DNA from: DATKPE01 sp033854175
Lineage (GTDB): Bacteria > Bacteroidota > Ignavibacteria > UBA10030 > SZUA-254
Reading direction: 5' to 3'
DNA: 64,000 nucleotides
Assembly: GCA_033854175.1 (NCBI GenBank)
Contig: JAWOKN010000094.1
Location: 7,419-71,418 of the forward strand
How positions within the stretch are numbered: the stretch's first letter is position 1; every line of letters starts with the position of its first letter. The notes under the pieces are model-generated. The model ran no database searches. It saw only the letters and a program-made list of their open reading frames with translations, and was not told the DNA's origin. Position numbers and translations under genes: made by a program. This document shows, piece by piece, positions 17,177 through 26,519 of the stretch.

Positions 17177-18322
17177 TCAGGATAAATTCTGATAATAGTC
17201 CATGAGCTGCCGGATCATACCGTCCATCGAATGATGACGTTCGACGAATTTCCGTGCCCGCGCCCCATGATCATCCCTCAACTGCCTCGAACCGAGATAG
17301 GATGAGATCCTCTCCGCCATCGCCCGGCTGTCGCCTACCGGATAGAAGAGTCCGCTCTTCTGGTCTTCGACCTGATCCAGCGTCCCTCCGGCCGCCGCAG
17401 CGACAACAGGCAGCCCCATCGCCATTGCATCGAGGACAACGAGCGAGTAAAGTTCATCCCGGCTCGGAAAGACAAATACGTCAAGAGCCCCCAGAAAACC
17501 GATCAGATCCGGCTGATAACCGACGCACCGGACACGGTCTGCGATGCCCGCCTGCCGGATGAAGGCCTGAACCTGCTCGAAATACATTTCGGACTCCGGC
17601 TCGAAGGGTGATTCATTCCCCCGGACCCTGCTCTTCCGTGTCGGCTCACCGATAATCAGATACCTCGCCCGCTCCTTGACGGAACTACTGAGACTTTCGT
17701 AACTGCGGGCGAAGTCCATAACCCCCTTTCCCGGATCGATCCGTACCATGGTGCCGATTAAAAAATCATCGTCGCCACAACCGAACGACGACCGCAGCTC
17801 CTTCCGGCGTCCTGCATCGATCCGGTACCTCTCCAAACTGCGGCCATACGGCAGATAGTGGATCTTCGATGGAGGGACAGGATAGAGCCCCGGCAGCCTT
17901 CGGCAAAGTTCATGCGATGAGGTGAAAATACCGTTTATCCGGTTATAAATCAGACGGTGAAACACATCCTTCTTTTTGGGGACACCGAGGTAGATGCTTA
18001 AAAACAATTTCCGGCGCTCGTCAAAGGTCAGGGCAAGGGAGGCGGGCCAGATATCCTTGTGGAAATGTGCATGGAGAATATCCGCACCGTGGTCGTCAAC
18101 CAGTGACCGGAGAAAACGCACGGCACTCAGCGAAACAGCATAGGACCCCGGTAACGTCTGGACGGGAATCTTGTGCTCGGTGAGGTAGGTGTGGACCTTG
18201 GAGGATTTGGCACATATCCCCAAGACATCGCATCCCGCGCGCTGCAGTTCGAGCATGACCGTACACGCGTAGACTTCTAATCCCCCCCAGCTGGCCGATG
18301 TGCAGAGGTGAATGGTCTTCAT
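17177..18322 (-). CDS. Glycosyltransferase family 4 protein
   Basis: 381 residues from the ATG at 18322, the true start because the GT-B fold begins at once (MKTIHLCTSASWGGLE); upstream in-frame codons lie in the neighbouring small gene. The N-terminal domain has SWGGLEVY and ADILHAHFHKD. The C-terminal donor-binding domain has GTMVRIDPGKG, CVGYQPDLIGFLGALDVFVFPS and the E-x7-E-like region DELYSLVVLDAMAMGLPVVA. Such enzymes transfer a sugar from a nucleotide donor at the cytoplasmic face. The start overlaps the preceding stop as ATGA, so translation is likely coupled. Confidence 0.88.
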   Translation of the reverse strand: MKTIHLCTSASWGGLEVYACTVMLELQRAGCDVLGICAKSSKVHTYLTEHKIPVQTLPGSYAVSLSAVRFLRSLVDDHGADILHAHFHKDIWPASLALTFDERRKLFLSIYLGVPKKKDVFHRLIYNRINGIFTSSHELCRRLPGLYPVPPSKIHYLPYGRSLERYRIDAGRRKELRSSFGCGDDDFLIGTMVRIDPGKGVMDFARSYESLSSSVKERARYLIIGEPTRKSRVRGNESPFEPESEMYFEQVQAFIRQAGIADRVRCVGYQPDLIGFLGALDVFVFPSRDELYSLVVLDAMAMGLPVVAAAAGGTLDQVEDQKSGLFYPVGDSRAMAERISSYLGSRQLRDDHGARARKFVERHHSMDGMIRQLMDYYQNLS

Positions 18323-18600
18323 CGGTCCTGGGAAGAGGTCTGTCGTAGAATTTCCGTGCCCGTAACCGGGCATCGGTACGGACGACTCCACACCATGAGG
18401 CCGGATATCCCCGGTGAATCGAGGATTGACCACTCCATCACGCGGTGGAGATACTGGTGCAGATCAGGTGAGAGCAGAACGGTTCTGAATTTTTCGAGCA
18501 CGAGTTTTTTTACCCCCCCTTCGTGGACGATCCCGGCGTGGAGATACCCGCCGGACCACCGTGATGCGGCAGTCATTTCATGCATCAAGCAGGCACGCAC
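18319..18600 (-). CDS. Small protein of unknown function
   Basis: A 93-residue frame filling the otherwise empty 300 bases between metG and the glycosyltransferase. It begins at a GTG at 18600 (GGGGA about 10 bases before) and ends with TGA overlapping the next ATG as ATGA. Third codon positions are rich in G and C like the neighbours, and the overlap is typical of real genes here. Internal starts (ATG at 18585 or 18576) are possible. I recognise no domain, signal peptide or membrane segment. It could also be the remnant of a longer gene. Confidence 0.5.
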   Translation of the reverse strand: MRACLMHEMTAASRWSGGYLHAGIVHEGGVKKLVLEKFRTVLLSPDLHQYLHRVMEWSILDSPGISGLMVWSRPYRCPVTGTEILRQTSSQDR

Positions 18601-18625
18601 CGTTTATCATTCCCCGCTCCCCCGC

Positions 18626-20713
18626 TCATTTGATAATGCTCCCTTCCCCGATATCCCGGTCCAGTACAAGGAGCGTCAATCCCTCGGTTTCATTCGAGGC
18701 CGCCAGCAACATACCCTGCGATTCCTGACCCATGAGGGTGGCAGGGGCGAGATTGCTCACCACGATGATCTTCTTCCCGATCAGCTGTTCGGGGGGATAG
18801 TGCTGCGCTATCCCGGCGACGATCTGTTTTTCCTCCGAACCGAGGGATATCCTGATTTTCAGTAGCTTCGACGATTTGGGAACCTTTTCGGCGTGGAGGA
18901 CCTTGGCGACCCTCAGATCAAGCTTTTTAAACTCCTCCAGCGTGATCACAGGTTTTCGTTCCGGTATCGGTTCTTTCGGGCCTGATTCGGTTTGAGGACC
19001 GGAGAGAGGCAACTGGTTTCGATGCTTGGCGATCTGCTCATCCTCGATCTTTGTAAAGAGAATCTCGGGTGTGCCGATCCGGTGCCCCGTCGAGAGGCAG
19101 AGATTTGCAGCGGTTTTCCACCCGCTGGCAAGCGGGGTTCCCGGAAGGTTGAGCATGGTCCACATCCGTCTTGAGGTGAACGGGAGAACCGGTTCAAACA
19201 CAATCGCCAGGGTCCGGATAAGCTCGAGACAGTGATAGAGTGCGGTCGCACACTGGGACGGGTTGGTACGGACAGATTTCCACGGCTCGCTGTAGTCAAA
19301 GTACTGATTCGCCGATCTTGCAAGATTCATGATCGTGACCGTTCCCTCGCGGAACTGATAACGCTCAAAGCAGGCGGATGCCTTTGCCACCGTGTCGCTC
19401 ATGGCCTTCCGAATATCGAGATCCGGCTGCGAAAGAGCCGAGCTGCATTGAGGGACCTTCCCTTCAAAATACCTGTAGGTGAACGTCATCGTGCGGTTCA
19501 CGAAATTGCCGAGGATGTCCGCCAGCTCGTTGTTTGTCCGGGCCTGAAAATCCTTCCATGTGAAATCGGCATCCCGCGATTCGGGCAGATTGAGCGCGAG
19601 GGTGTACCGGAGCGCGTCAGCCGGGAATTCCGAAAGAAATTCATCGACGTCGATGCCCCATCCCCTGCTTTTCGAGAATTTCTGACCCTCAAAATTCAGG
19701 AACTCGTTGGCGGGTACGTTCGTCGGGAGAAGATAGCGATTTGCATCCGAATTCTCATTCCATGCCATCAGCATCGCAGGAAAGACGATGCAGTGGAACA
19801 CCACATTGTCCTTGCCGATGAAGGCCACATACTTCGTCGAGGAATCGCACCAGTAGTTCTTCCACTTCTCCCCGTTCCCCGTCATTTCCGACCACTCTTT
19901 GGATCCGGAGATATACCCCAGTACAGCATCGAACCAGACATAGAGAACCTTGTGTTCAAAACCCGGCAACGGGACCTGGACACCCCACTGAAGATCCCTG
20001 GTGACCGCGCGGTCCTGCAATCCGTCCTTGAACCATCCCCGGCAATACTGGAGGACATTCTCCTTCCACCCGTCGCGCTGATCAGCTTCGCGGACATACT
20101 CCTCCAGCGCAGACTGATACCTCCCCAGGGGAAAATACCAGTGCGACGTCTCGCGCAGCACGGGGCGCTCTCCGGATATCTTGCTCCTCGGATCGATCAG
20201 CTCCGTCGGATTGAGAAAGGTCCCGCATTGCTCACATTGATCCCCCCGCGCCTCGGTGTTTTTACACACCGGGCAGGTCCCCTCCACATACCGGTCAGGG
20301 AGGAACATTTTGGCTTTGAGATCGTACAGCTGCTGGTCTTTCTTCTCCTTCAAAATGCCCGCGGAATGAAATTTCAGGAAAAACTCCTTCGCCGTCGCAT
20401 GATGAAGGGGAAGGGATGTCCTGGAATAGTTGTCAAAACTCATACCGAACTGTTCGAACGCTTTTTTGTTGAGGGCGTGGTAACGGTCGACGACATGCTG
20501 CGGAGTGGTCTTTTCCTGCTCTGCGGTGATGGTGATCGGAACACCGTGCTCGTCCGAACCACAGATGAACAGCACATCCCGCTGCATTGCGCGCTGGTAG
20601 CGGACATAGATATCGGCGGGCAAATATGCCCCCGCGAGGTGGCCGAGATGGATTTTTCCGTTCGCATAGGGCAGGGCGGCCGTAACAAGGATCTTCTGCG
20701 GATCGTTCTTCAC
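18626..20713 (-). CDS. metG: Methionyl-tRNA synthetase with C-terminal tRNA-binding domain
   Basis: Charges tRNA-Met with methionine. The 695 residues contain a class I catalytic domain with HIGH-type HLGHLAGAY near 22, a zinc knuckle CPVCKNTEARGDQCEQC, and the KFSKSRG form of KMSKS. An anticodon-binding helical domain follows. The last 110 residues are an EMAP/Trbp111-like tRNA-binding domain (LDLRVAKVLHAEKVP, ending GEGSIIK). The arrangement is the long, zinc-containing MetG1 type. holB is 18 bases upstream and a small gene 25 bases downstream, so it is inside one long transcript. Confidence 0.95.
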   Translation of the reverse strand: MKNDPQKILVTAALPYANGKIHLGHLAGAYLPADIYVRYQRAMQRDVLFICGSDEHGVPITITAEQEKTTPQHVVDRYHALNKKAFEQFGMSFDNYSRTSLPLHHATAKEFFLKFHSAGILKEKKDQQLYDLKAKMFLPDRYVEGTCPVCKNTEARGDQCEQCGTFLNPTELIDPRSKISGERPVLRETSHWYFPLGRYQSALEEYVREADQRDGWKENVLQYCRGWFKDGLQDRAVTRDLQWGVQVPLPGFEHKVLYVWFDAVLGYISGSKEWSEMTGNGEKWKNYWCDSSTKYVAFIGKDNVVFHCIVFPAMLMAWNENSDANRYLLPTNVPANEFLNFEGQKFSKSRGWGIDVDEFLSEFPADALRYTLALNLPESRDADFTWKDFQARTNNELADILGNFVNRTMTFTYRYFEGKVPQCSSALSQPDLDIRKAMSDTVAKASACFERYQFREGTVTIMNLARSANQYFDYSEPWKSVRTNPSQCATALYHCLELIRTLAIVFEPVLPFTSRRMWTMLNLPGTPLASGWKTAANLCLSTGHRIGTPEILFTKIEDEQIAKHRNQLPLSGPQTESGPKEPIPERKPVITLEEFKKLDLRVAKVLHAEKVPKSSKLLKIRISLGSEEKQIVAGIAQHYPPEQLIGKKIIVVSNLAPATLMGQESQGMLLAASNETEGLTLLVLDRDIGEGSIIK

Positions 20714-20731
20714 GTTCGTTCGTTGTTCTCG

Positions 20732-21868
20732 TTAACTTTGGAAATTTACGGCCGGTTGACCGGTGATGCTCTTCGCCAGTGAAAGGGCCAGTGTCAGCAA
20801 AATCATTGGAATATACACATTTTTCTCGATAAGGGAAATCGCCCGCTCAATGTCCCTGTCGGCACGCTGATAATCCGCAGCCGGAAACGCGGAGGTGAAT
20901 TTCTGCAGCGTTTCATCCCCTACCGCTGTTCCCCTCGCTGGATCGTGCCGCACGACCATCGCATCCCTGAGCCACGCCTGCAGGAACCTGAGGAGGTCCA
21001 CGATGTCATCCCTTCCGGCGTCGCCCGTCATCCGCTCAATGATAGCGGGCAGGTCCGCCCGGCTTTTCTTCACGCACGTCCGGAGGAAATCGAGAACCAC
21101 GTCGTGCCGCTTCATGTAATCGGACTCCAGAAGCTGAAGGGCCTTCGTATAATCCCCGCGCGACATTCTCGCGATGGTCTCGGCTTCTCGGTCAGGAATT
21201 TTCTCACGCTCGGTGAGGCCGCGGCGGATATCCTCGGAGGTGAGGGACTGAAAACGGATCTGCTGGCAGCGCGAGACGAGCGTCGGAAGCAGTTGGTCGG
21301 GCTGCGTGGTGGTGAGTATGAGCACTGTCCCCGGCGGCGGTTCCTCGAGGGTCTTCAGGAGGGCGTTTGAGGATTCCGCGCTCATCATCTCGGCATCCAG
21401 CACGAGGAAAACCTTTTTTGCACCCTCCGACGGTTTGAACGACACTTCCTTCCGGATTTCCCGTATGCTGTTGATCTTAATCGTCGTCGCCTTCGGTATG
21501 AATATTTTATGGTACGGATTGTTCCATTTCATCCCGATCTGTTCGCGAATGGCCGATATATCGTCCTCCGAAAGCTTCGCCGTCGGTGAATCACCCTTAT
21601 CCTCGTTTTTCCCCACGGGAAGCGGAAAGACGAGATGAATGTCGGGATGCTGATGCCTGTTCACCCTCTCACAGCTCGGACAATCGTCACACGCCTCCCC
21701 CGAAACCTTTTCGCAGTTTACAGCCTTGGCGAATTCCATCGCCATCGCGTCCATCCCCGCTCCGGGGGGGCCGCTGAAGAGATATGCGTGCGCAATCCTC
21801 CCCTTTTCGAGAATGCTCCGGAGAATATCCTTGGCGCGGTGCTGATTCAGGATTGCATTCCAGCTCAT
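20732..21868 (-). CDS. holB: DNA polymerase III subunit delta'
   Basis: Clamp-loader subunit, 378 residues. It opens with the AAA+ segment ILNQHRAKDILRSILEKG, then AYLFSGPPGAGMDAMA, where the Walker A lysine is replaced by M; delta' subunits typically do not hydrolyse ATP. The zinc module CDDCPSCERV and a SRC-like SRCQQIRF are present, as is LLKTLEEPPPGTVLIL. It is 9 bases behind the Omp85 gene and 18 bases before metG, a common holB neighbour. The C-terminal third is the helical collar domain. Confidence 0.87.
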   Translation of the reverse strand: MSWNAILNQHRAKDILRSILEKGRIAHAYLFSGPPGAGMDAMAMEFAKAVNCEKVSGEACDDCPSCERVNRHQHPDIHLVFPLPVGKNEDKGDSPTAKLSEDDISAIREQIGMKWNNPYHKIFIPKATTIKINSIREIRKEVSFKPSEGAKKVFLVLDAEMMSAESSNALLKTLEEPPPGTVLILTTTQPDQLLPTLVSRCQQIRFQSLTSEDIRRGLTEREKIPDREAETIARMSRGDYTKALQLLESDYMKRHDVVLDFLRTCVKKSRADLPAIIERMTGDAGRDDIVDLLRFLQAWLRDAMVVRHDPARGTAVGDETLQKFTSAFPAADYQRADRDIERAISLIEKNVYIPMILLTLALSLAKSITGQPAVNFQS

Positions 21869-21877
21869 CTCATCCGC

Positions 21878-23941
21878 CTAAAATGCATGACCGATACCAA
21901 AATGAAAAACGCCGCTGCGGAGAGTTTCTGATAAAAACTGTTTCTTGAAAATCGTCTGATGACCGGCCTCGGCTTTCGGGTCGTACGCCCTTATCCCATA
22001 ATCGATGCGGAATGGTCCGAAGAATGTCTCATACCGGAATCCGATGCCCGAGGCGACCGCGATATCCTTCACCCGGAAATCACTCAGCTCCAGCCAGTTG
22101 TTCCCGTAATCGAGGAAATAGACCATCCAGATGTTCTCGAAACGGATGAACCACCATTTGCCCAGATCCCTGAAATGGTTGACACGCATTTCGACGGATC
22201 CCTCGAACAGGAAGTTGCCCCCGTACTGAAGATATTGATCCGGCATCGCGCCGAGCTCCCTGGCGCGCCAGCCCCGGAGACTCGTGCTCCCCCCGGAGAA
22301 AAAACGCCTGTTCAGCGGGATGCTGACATCCCTCTGCCGGCTTTCCCCGTATTTATCCTGATACCCGCTCTCGAGTTTCAGGGCCAGTATGTTCGACCGG
22401 GTCTTGGAAAGATCGTCATACCAGCGGCCAAAAAGGGTGACTTTGTAATACTGCGTGTACGGGGGCTCAAACCGTGATCCCTGCAAAAGTTTTGGAAGCA
22501 GACCCGATTCCTCAACGGAAATGCTGTTAAAAAATCCCTCCGTGGGGGAAAAAGGATCATTGGTTTTATCCCTCTGAAGGGAGAGCGTGAGAATCGAGTT
22601 GAACTGCGACTTATCTTCCTGCCGGATGATGGTCGGAACCTTCGCAGTATCGGTCAGGAATTCCGGCTGAACCCGCTCGAGCGTCCACTCCATGGTCCCG
22701 CTCGTGTAGGTCGCAAACTGCTTGTTCAGTCCGATCTTGTTCCTGGAGATGTAGAGGATGTAGGGCTTCTGTTTGTCAATCCCGAGATCGGCGGAGACAT
22801 AACCGCTCAGGGAGCGCGTAAACAAATACGGCTGCGTAATCTGCAGCTGATAATCCACCGCCGCGACGACCTCGGGGTCACGGAAATTCTTCCCCCCGAG
22901 GAGCTGGCCCAGGGATTGCGTCCTGGCCTGGAGGTTGGTGTTGAATGTCCGGCCATCACCGAAAAAATTTCTGTTCGTGTAACCGACGCCGAGACCGAGA
23001 TTGAGTTCGCTGTTTTCATTTGAAACGATGAAATCCGGTGAGACCTCGTTACGTATCCTGGGCTTGATGAAGAGGCTGATGGGAATCAGATGCGACGTGC
23101 TGTCCGGGTTGACCCCCGTTTCAATCCGGGCGGATTCAAATATGCCAAGACGGTTGAGATTCCGCTCGCTCGACGCCTTTTTTTGCTCGCTGTACAGATC
23201 CCCCGGGACAAAATCAAGCTGACGGAGTGCGAGATTCGGAGTGATATCCTCCCTGGGCGGATCGACGGTGACACTGATCGGCCCAAAATTGTACTGGCGG
23301 CCGGTGGAAAAATAGAACACGAGAACGACCTTGTTTGTCGAGAGATATTCAAACGCCCCCGAGCTGTCATAGACATAGCGGGCAAACCGGTACCCGTTGT
23401 TGATCAGAATATCAAGAACGCGCCTGATCTCCTCGCCGGCCTTTGCCCTCAGGTATGGCGTCCCGGCCGACAACACGGGCTCATGGGAGATTTTTTCCCT
23501 CACATCCCTCCGGAGGGAGTCAAATCCCCTGTAGGCAATGCTGTCGATGAAGGACCGGTTGTTTTCCTCGATCGTGTAGGTGATGGTCACGGTGTGCCGT
23601 GCCGAATCGGTCGTATATCCCGGTGTGATCTTTGTATGGTAAAACCCGTTATCCATGTAGAGTTCGGAGAGGAGCCGCTCATCATCGGGGAGTTGCTCCG
23701 GATGAAAGTATTCCGCCTTTCCTCCAAGCCGGTCACCGGAGATCTTATTGATGAACTGGGAAAAACCGCCGGGTGATTCCTTGGACTTGATGACCTCAAG
23801 GAGTGGGCCGCGGTCGAGAAAATGGTTCCCGGCGAACTCGATGTGCCCGATTTCAAATCCGTCCTCCTGGGCGGCAAGCGGAAGGGGTGAACAGAGTCTC
23901 AAAAGGAGCATGATCATGATGCATCGCTGGTAGCGGGGCAT
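21878..23941 (-). CDS. Omp85 family outer-membrane protein (BamA/TamA-like)
   Basis: About 687 residues from the ATG at 23941, which gives a normal signal peptide (MPRYQRCIMIMLLLRLCS, cleaved after LAAQ); a GTG at 24040 is an alternative but adds a second hydrophobic stretch. Several POTRA-like repeats (for example FEIGHIEFAGNHFLD and TVTITYTIEENN) fill the first half. The second half is a 16-strand barrel with the conserved FFSGGSTSLRGWRARELG loop, which carries the RGW/RGF motif of Omp85, and it ends HFGIGHAF with terminal F. These proteins insert outer-membrane proteins. It is shorter than a standard five-POTRA BamA, so a TamA-like or accessory role is possible. Confidence 0.85.
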   Translation of the reverse strand: MPRYQRCIMIMLLLRLCSPLPLAAQEDGFEIGHIEFAGNHFLDRGPLLEVIKSKESPGGFSQFINKISGDRLGGKAEYFHPEQLPDDERLLSELYMDNGFYHTKITPGYTTDSARHTVTITYTIEENNRSFIDSIAYRGFDSLRRDVREKISHEPVLSAGTPYLRAKAGEEIRRVLDILINNGYRFARYVYDSSGAFEYLSTNKVVLVFYFSTGRQYNFGPISVTVDPPREDITPNLALRQLDFVPGDLYSEQKKASSERNLNRLGIFESARIETGVNPDSTSHLIPISLFIKPRIRNEVSPDFIVSNENSELNLGLGVGYTNRNFFGDGRTFNTNLQARTQSLGQLLGGKNFRDPEVVAAVDYQLQITQPYLFTRSLSGYVSADLGIDKQKPYILYISRNKIGLNKQFATYTSGTMEWTLERVQPEFLTDTAKVPTIIRQEDKSQFNSILTLSLQRDKTNDPFSPTEGFFNSISVEESGLLPKLLQGSRFEPPYTQYYKVTLFGRWYDDLSKTRSNILALKLESGYQDKYGESRQRDVSIPLNRRFFSGGSTSLRGWRARELGAMPDQYLQYGGNFLFEGSVEMRVNHFRDLGKWWFIRFENIWMVYFLDYGNNWLELSDFRVKDIAVASGIGFRYETFFGPFRIDYGIRAYDPKAEAGHQTIFKKQFLSETLRSGVFHFGIGHAF

Positions 23942-24104
23942 GCAAACATGATGATCATTATCAGTCCGGATATTACGCACGCAGAAAATTAAAAAACCCA
24001 GCCACCATGAGGATGGATGGGTTCGATGAGAAACCTTCACAGCGTGTGGCGGATTAAAAGCAACCGTGGCAGATGTACTCTCGACGGAAATCCACCGTTA
24101 CACC

Positions 24105-24329
24105 TTAGTACTCATTTTCATCTTCGTAAAAGAAATCACCATCGGTCGGGTAGTCAGGCCATATTTCTTCCATGTTCTCATAGGGCTCATCCGCATCCTC
24201 GAGTTCCTGAAGATTCTCGATCACTTCAGGGGGGGCTCCCGTCCGAATGGCATAATCAATAAGCTCTTCCTTTGTCGCGGGCCAGGGTGCATCATCCAGG
24301 TATGATGCCAGCTCCATCGTCCAAATCAT
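24105..24329 (-). CDS. DUF2795 family small acidic protein
   Basis: 74 residues; AAGGAG lies 7 bases before the ATG at 24329. The segment ATKEELIDYAIRTGAPPEVI with LQELEDADEPYENMEEIWPDYP matches the DUF2795 pattern, a short helical domain usual in small bacterial proteins of unknown role. The C-terminus is very acidic. It stands between the M23 peptidase and Omp85 genes with 60-80 bases on each side and may be transcribed alone. Confidence 0.8.
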   Translation of the reverse strand: MIWTMELASYLDDAPWPATKEELIDYAIRTGAPPEVIENLQELEDADEPYENMEEIWPDYPTDGDFFYEDENEY

Positions 24330-24409
24330 AACTGACTCCTTAACAACCTTTCAAACCATAACGAACGCTCATAACGCGAAATTTTGCAACACACCGATCC
24401 CGAGGGCGT

Positions 24410-25369
24410 CTAACGCGAAGCCAACTGTGCCTGATACTCCTGAGGTCTGATATCATCAAAGAAGAAATTCACCGGATTTTCACTCACACCGTTGTGACGG
24501 ACTTCATAGTGCAGGTGTGGGCCGGTCACAAGTCCGGTCCTGCCGCTGCGGGCAATCAGATCCCCGCGTCTGACATGCTGACCCTCCCGTACGAATACTT
24601 TGGAAAGATGGCCGTACAGACTCTGATAACCATAACCGTGATTAATGACAATCATGATACCGTACCCGCTGCTGCTCTGCCCGGCAAGCTCAATGGTTCC
24701 ATCTCCCGACGCATAGACGGGTGTGCCGACATCATTGACGATGTCGAGCCCCTGATGTACTCTGAATATGCCCAGCAATGGATGCATCCGTAAGCCGAAT
24801 CCGGTCGGGGAATAATACCCCTCCATCGGTTTAAGCGCCGGCAGCGCCGCGAAAAATCCCTTGTTCAGTTCGGCTTTTTTGACAATCTGCTGGTAGCTCT
24901 GTTCCTGAACCGCCATTTGCCCCTTGAGATGCGCCAGGTCCGTTTCCACGGAGTTCAATAACGCGGAAGCGTTATCAGAAAACGTCCCGGAGGTAACGGG
25001 CGCAACCGCACCACCAACACCGGCGACTTTCGTATCTTTATCAAGCTCAGGCAGATCCACCATGAGGCGCAACACATCACCCTCTTTGTAGACCGTGTCC
25101 AGGTTGGTCTGCAACTGGTGCACTTCATTGGTGAGTGTCGACAGTTGCTGCTGAAGCATCTGATTCTCCTTCACGAGCGAACTCATCTTATCGTGCTCGA
25201 TCCCGAGCATGTCGTTCGTGAAGTGGTTGATGAGAAGAAGAACACCCACCACAGCCGCCAGGGAAAGAACCACGCTTCCGACCATCCGCAACCGGTACCA
25301 CTTCACCTGATGCACCTGAAGCTTTTCGTCGTAATAGAAATATCTTTTATTTTTACCCTTTTTACTCAT
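24410..25369 (-). CDS. M23 family peptidoglycan endopeptidase, membrane-anchored with coiled coil
   Basis: 319 residues. A basic N-terminus (KKGKNKRYFYY) is followed by a single membrane segment at about 29-48, a coiled coil at about 58-105, and an M23 (lysostaphin-like) domain at about 200-300. The zinc ligands are visible in HQGLDIVND and HLHYEVRH. Such proteins cut peptide cross-links or regulate amidases from the periplasmic side, often in cell division or shape. A very good promoter lies about 85-110 bases upstream. It resembles the M23 proteins often found near bactofilin genes, but no bactofilin is seen here. Confidence 0.9.
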   Translation of the reverse strand: MSKKGKNKRYFYYDEKLQVHQVKWYRLRMVGSVVLSLAAVVGVLLLINHFTNDMLGIEHDKMSSLVKENQMLQQQLSTLTNEVHQLQTNLDTVYKEGDVLRLMVDLPELDKDTKVAGVGGAVAPVTSGTFSDNASALLNSVETDLAHLKGQMAVQEQSYQQIVKKAELNKGFFAALPALKPMEGYYSPTGFGLRMHPLLGIFRVHQGLDIVNDVGTPVYASGDGTIELAGQSSSGYGIMIVINHGYGYQSLYGHLSKVFVREGQHVRRGDLIARSGRTGLVTGPHLHYEVRHNGVSENPVNFFFDDIRPQEYQAQLASR

Positions 25370-25452
25370 TCTGCTTTTTCTTCGCCGGTACGGTTCTCAA
25401 ACTTAAGAATCTTCAAAATTTGGCCATATTTTGAATATTTTTATTTTGTCGA

Positions 25453-25481
25453 AAATTAAAGAATATTTTAATGTTTGTCAA
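25453..25481 (-). promoter_or_regulatory. Promoter of the M23 peptidase gene
   Basis: On minus, perfect -35 TTGACA (25476-25481), a 17-bp spacer, and -10 TAATTT (25453-25458). Transcription would begin near 25446, about 77 bases before the ATG. Confidence 0.75.
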
Positions 25482-25505
25482 GGATTTTTTTTAAAAATGT
25501 GATAT

Positions 25506-26519
25506 TTATTCGAAATCATGTTCGAAGTAATCAATGGCACGTTCACCAATATGCCTGCTTTTCTCGGTAATTACCGCCTCAAGCCGCTTTGTGAACTCCT
25601 TCGCAGCATCATAACCGTAATGTTTCAGCAGATAATTGAGGGATATCACCTCACAGATCACAGTGACGTTTTTTCCGGGGAAAATGGGCAATTCGACACG
25701 CGGCAGCCTGACGTCCAGTATCGTCATCGCCTCGTCATCCAGCCCGGTACGGGTATATTCCTCATCCGGCCGCCATTCCATCAGTTCAACAACGAGCTCC
25801 ACCCTCTTCTGGAACCGGATGGCACGGATCCCGAACATGCTCCTGATGTCGATCAGGCCAAGCCCCCTGATTTCCATGAAGTGCTTGACGAGATCAGTCC
25901 CAGAACCCATCAGGATTCCCTCCCCCTTACGGGTGATCATGACAACGTCGTCCGCCACAAGGCGATGACCCCGCTCAACCAGATCGAGCGCAATTTCGCT
26001 TTTCCCGATCCCCGACCTTCCGATCAGCAAGACCCCGATGCCGTAGACATCCACGAAGGATCCATGAACGACCGTCTGGGGGGAGAACTGGTCATCCAGG
26101 AAATCGCTCAGGAAATAGGTGAATTTCGTGGTCTCGAAGGCTGACTGAAGGACGGGAATCTGCCGTTCGACAGCACGTTTCAGAAAATACTCATCGACCT
26201 GATTATTGTTCGCAATGATGATGCAGGGAATATCAAACTGGAAAATATTATCGACCGCCGTCTGCCGCTGCCGGGGATCGAGCTGTTCAAGATAACGGAT
26301 TTCCGTATTCCCGAAAATCTGGACACGATCGTATCTGAACAGCTGCACGTATCCGGCCAGTGCGAGCCCCGGTCGATGCAGGTTCTTGTCGTTGATTTCC
26401 TTGTGCAGCCCCACATCCCCCGTCAACGACTTCAGCTGGAGACGTTCCTTGTTCGATTCCAGCAAAAATCCTATGGAAATGCTTTTCTTCTGCGTGCTCT
26501 TCGCCTGACCGGGGGTCAT
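25506..26519 (-). CDS. hprK: HPr kinase/phosphorylase
   Basis: 337 residues. The C-terminal kinase domain has the Walker A GRSGIGKSEIALDL, the following VADDVV, and the HprK signature MEIRGLGLIDIRSMFG. The N-terminal half is the MurE-like fold seen in the family. In Firmicutes it phosphorylates HPr on serine for carbon catabolite repression; in Bacteroidota-like and other groups without full sugar PTS its partner is less clear. No ptsH or ptsI is in the window. It overlaps the hpf stop as ATGA, so the two proteins are made together. Confidence 0.93.
   Translation of the reverse strand: MTPGQAKSTQKKSISIGFLLESNKERLQLKSLTGDVGLHKEINDKNLHRPGLALAGYVQLFRYDRVQIFGNTEIRYLEQLDPRQRQTAVDNIFQFDIPCIIIANNNQVDEYFLKRAVERQIPVLQSAFETTKFTYFLSDFLDDQFSPQTVVHGSFVDVYGIGVLLIGRSGIGKSEIALDLVERGHRLVADDVVMITRKGEGILMGSGTDLVKHFMEIRGLGLIDIRSMFGIRAIRFQKRVELVVELMEWRPDEEYTRTGLDDEAMTILDVRLPRVELPIFPGKNVTVICEVISLNYLLKHYGYDAAKEFTKRLEAVITEKSRHIGERAIDYFEHDFE

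Noticed and set aside
19232..20782. A 516-residue open frame antisense to metG
   Set aside because: It mirrors metG codons in a G+C-rich gene, has no domain, and its composition (Arg/Leu/Pro-rich) is that of a shadow.
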